Of a DNA stretch of 7,125 nucleotides, positions 6,203-7,125 are shown piece after piece. The number at the start of each line of letters is the position of its first letter. The stretch's first letter is position 1. Position numbers and translations under genes: made by a program. The notes under the pieces were generated by a model that saw nothing but the letters and a program-made list of their open reading frames with translations, was not told where the DNA came from and made no database searches. The stretch comes from an uncultured Verrucomicrobiota bacterium (GTDB lineage: Bacteria; Verrucomicrobiota; Kiritimatiellia; RFP12; UBA1067): positions 1-7,125 of the forward strand of contig CALYTX010000069.1 of assembly GCA_945487985.1 (NCBI GenBank). The letters run 5' to 3'.

Positions 6203-6785
6203 GCATAAACACTATCCCGTCCGCATCCCCCGCGCCGCCGCGGGCATCCGCGCGCAGGATCCGCGTGCCGGCGGCCTGCGCAGCTGGTGGGCGCGGCGCT
6301 GGATCGAAACGCTCGAACGCATGGGCATGGGCGCGCGGTTCGGGCGCAGCAAGAATTATGCCGCTTCCGGACAGGTGGTGGAAATGAAAATTGCCGGTCC
6401 GCACGTATCGGCGATTGTTGTCGGCAGCCGGGCGGATCCCTATTCTGTTTCGGTAGACTTCCGTCTGCCGGATGACGCGGCTCGTTCGCGCATAGTCGAG
6501 CGCATCAGGAGCGAACCCATGCTGGTGGCGAGGCTGCTTGTGGATGAACTGCCGATGGAAATCGAACAGATTTTCCGGCAGGAGCATTGCGATTTGTTCC
6601 CCGGAGGGAAGCTCGGCCCCGGGCGCTACGACATGACGACGAAGTGTTCGTGCCCCGATTACGCCAATCCCTGCAAACATTCCGGGGCGGTCTTGCTGAT
6701 TCTGGGCGAGGAAATTGCTTGGCGGCCATCCACGCTGGTGGAACTGCGCGGCATCTCGATGGAGGAACTTTGCGGTGAAGATTGA
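6195..6785 (+). CDS. SWIM zinc-finger protein, partner of the SNF2 helicase
   Basis: This 196-residue protein carries a clear SWIM motif, CSCPDYANPCKH (151-162), with Cys151, Cys153, Cys160 and His162 as zinc ligands (CxC-x6-CxH). SWIM domains are thought to bind DNA or proteins. The N-terminal part has the features usual for SNF2-linked members: LRSWWARRWIETLERMG (28-44) and RSKNYAASGQVVEMKI (51-66), then a beta-rich region (HVSAIVVGSRADPYSVSVDF). The start ATG overlaps the SNF2 stop by 8 bases, supporting coupled translation and a shared function in DNA transactions. The protein stops soon after the SWIM motif (ELRGISMEELCGED), earlier than I expect for this family. The missing C-terminal part, including a PFWRG motif, is found in the overlapping next reading frame. 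The gene may therefore be naturally split or may have suffered a frameshift. Confidence 0.87.
   Translation: MSKHKHYPVRIPRAAAGIRAQDPRAGGLRSWWARRWIETLERMGMGARFGRSKNYAASGQVVEMKIAGPHVSAIVVGSRADPYSVSVDFRLPDDAARSRIVERIRSEPMLVARLLVDELPMEIEQIFRQEHCDLFPGGKLGPGRYDMTTKCSCPDYANPCKHSGAVLLILGEEIAWRPSTLVELRGISMEELCGED
6761..6766 (+). promoter_or_regulatory. Shine-Dalgarno site for the overlapping GTG ORF at 6775
   Basis: GGAGGA inside the end of the SWIM gene lies eight bases before the GTG at 6775, an ideal distance. Because the GTG precedes the SWIM stop (TGA at 6783-6785), a ribosome finishing the SWIM protein could re-initiate here. The site is also coding sequence for Met-Glu-Glu in the SWIM frame, so its match may be fortuitous. 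Confidence 0.5.
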
Positions 6786-6975
6786 AAGCGTGGTATTGAA
6801 GCGGATCGGGCCAGTTCCCTTCTGGCGCGGCGAAACCCGTTGTCTCGACGAACTCGATCGGATTTACCGCCGGGCCATCGTTCAGGCCAGTGCGGCGCTG
6901 TCGGCCAGCAGGAACGCTGGGTCTGCGCAGGCTCGGAGAGTTTGCGGCGTGTCGCCGACGGACGCCGCACGATGA
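6775..6975 (+). CDS. Small overlapping ORF resembling the C-terminal piece of SWIM proteins
   Basis: This encodes 66 residues from GTG, overlapping the SWIM gene by 11 bases in a different frame and preceded by GGAGGA at good spacing. Residues 7-39 read VLKRIGPVPFWRGE...LDELDRIYRRAIVQAS. This matches my memory of the conserved C-terminal segment of SNF2-associated SWIM proteins (a Leu-Gly-x-x-PFWRG motif followed by a helix ending in IY). It therefore looks like the tail of the same protein, either made as a separate coupled polypeptide or detached by a one-base shift. Beyond about residue 40 the sequence becomes Ala/Ser/Arg-rich with no recognisable pattern, and the true end of the homologous part may be there. 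If this is a frameshifted single gene, the combined product would be roughly 240-260 residues. The recognition is from memory of the family and has not been checked by alignment. Confidence 0.5.
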   Translation: MKIESVVLKRIGPVPFWRGETRCLDELDRIYRRAIVQASAALSASRNAGSAQARRVCGVSPTDAAR

Positions 6976-7099
6976 ATGGCGCCCACGATATCGAGCGCAA
7001 TGGCAATGTTGCCGGCAGCCAAATGTGCGGTAAGTTGACGCGTAAAACGAGAACGGGTGCGGTTTTTTCCTGTTGAACCCAAGAGCTGTTTTCACGCAG

Positions 7100-7125
7100 G
7101 CGACTTCGTCGCACGCTGGAGTGCG
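7100..7125. repeat. Two overlapping short inverted repeats at the right edge
   Basis: GCGAC-TTC-GTCGC (7100-7112) is a perfect five-base-pair stem with a three-base loop. CGCAC-GCTGGA-GTGCG (7110-7125) is a second perfect five-base-pair stem with a six-base loop. They share three bases, so only one can fold fully at a time. There is no following T-run in view, so a terminator is not supported. The pair could be an interspersed palindromic repeat or part of a structure continuing past the window. The preceding bases 6976-7099 hold nothing I can identify as a gene. Confidence 0.4.

Noticed and set aside
7042..7067. Possible terminator: AAAAC near 7043 pairing with GTTTT before a T-run
   Set aside because: The stem is five mostly A-T pairs that break at once into mismatches, so it is not a credible factor-independent terminator.
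6972..7076. Short plus-strand ORF from the ATG overlapping the stop of the SWIM-tail ORF
   Set aside because: Only 34 codons, no ribosome binding site and no recognisable pattern; the ATGA overlap alone is weak evidence.
6882..7082. Minus-strand open frame of 66 codons with a hydrophobic, protein-like composition
   Set aside because: It needs a TTG start with no ribosome binding site, overlaps the end of the SWIM-tail ORF, and matches nothing I know. Not enough to call a gene.

Overview
The window is a GC-rich, gene-dense stretch of a bacterial chromosome. One gene at the left edge runs on the minus strand and leaves the window. Everything else I can support is on the plus strand. A Tat-exported iron-sulfur protein resembling the N-terminus of an [FeFe] hydrogenase points to an anaerobic lifestyle. 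A signal-peptide protein ending in Phe that looks like a small outer-membrane beta-barrel points to a Gram-negative envelope. The taxon cannot be fixed from the sequence alone. A member of the Planctomycetes-Verrucomicrobia-Lentisphaerae-Kiritimatiellae assemblage would fit, but that is a guess.

Layout. Positions 1-202 (minus) hold the first 67 codons of the Tat/4Fe-4S protein. An AT-rich divergent intergenic region (203-347) carries a candidate promoter for each direction. The first plus-strand block, 348-3260, is housekeeping: ybeY (rRNA maturation RNase), an exported beta-barrel-like protein whose start overlaps the ybeY stop, hslO (redox chaperone Hsp33) and alr (alanine racemase). The second block, 3280-6975, begins at its own TATAAT box. 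It holds a zinc-ribbon-like protein of unknown function, a large SNF2-family helicase, a SWIM zinc-finger protein, and a short overlapping ORF that looks like the detached C-terminal piece of the SWIM protein. The last 150 bases contain no convincing gene and end in two overlapping inverted repeats.

How the genes fit together. Genes in the first block are 26 bp or less apart or overlap, with no visible terminator, so they could be co-transcribed. They link ribosome quality control, oxidative proteostasis and peptidoglycan precursor supply. In the second block the reading frames overlap by 29, 8 and 11 bp, which suggests translational coupling of the helicase, the SWIM protein and their companions. 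SNF2 plus SWIM pairs recur in bacteria, but their exact job is poorly defined. The upstream zinc-ribbon protein and the split SWIM tail are the least familiar parts.

The most notable regulatory signal is that ybeY and the zinc-ribbon gene both have an extended -10 box (TGn-TATAAT) ending only 6 and 8 bases before the ATG. This predicts leaderless or nearly leaderless mRNAs in a genome that uses ordinary Shine-Dalgarno sites elsewhere in the same window. I found no RNA gene, CRISPR array, insertion sequence or clear factor-independent terminator.
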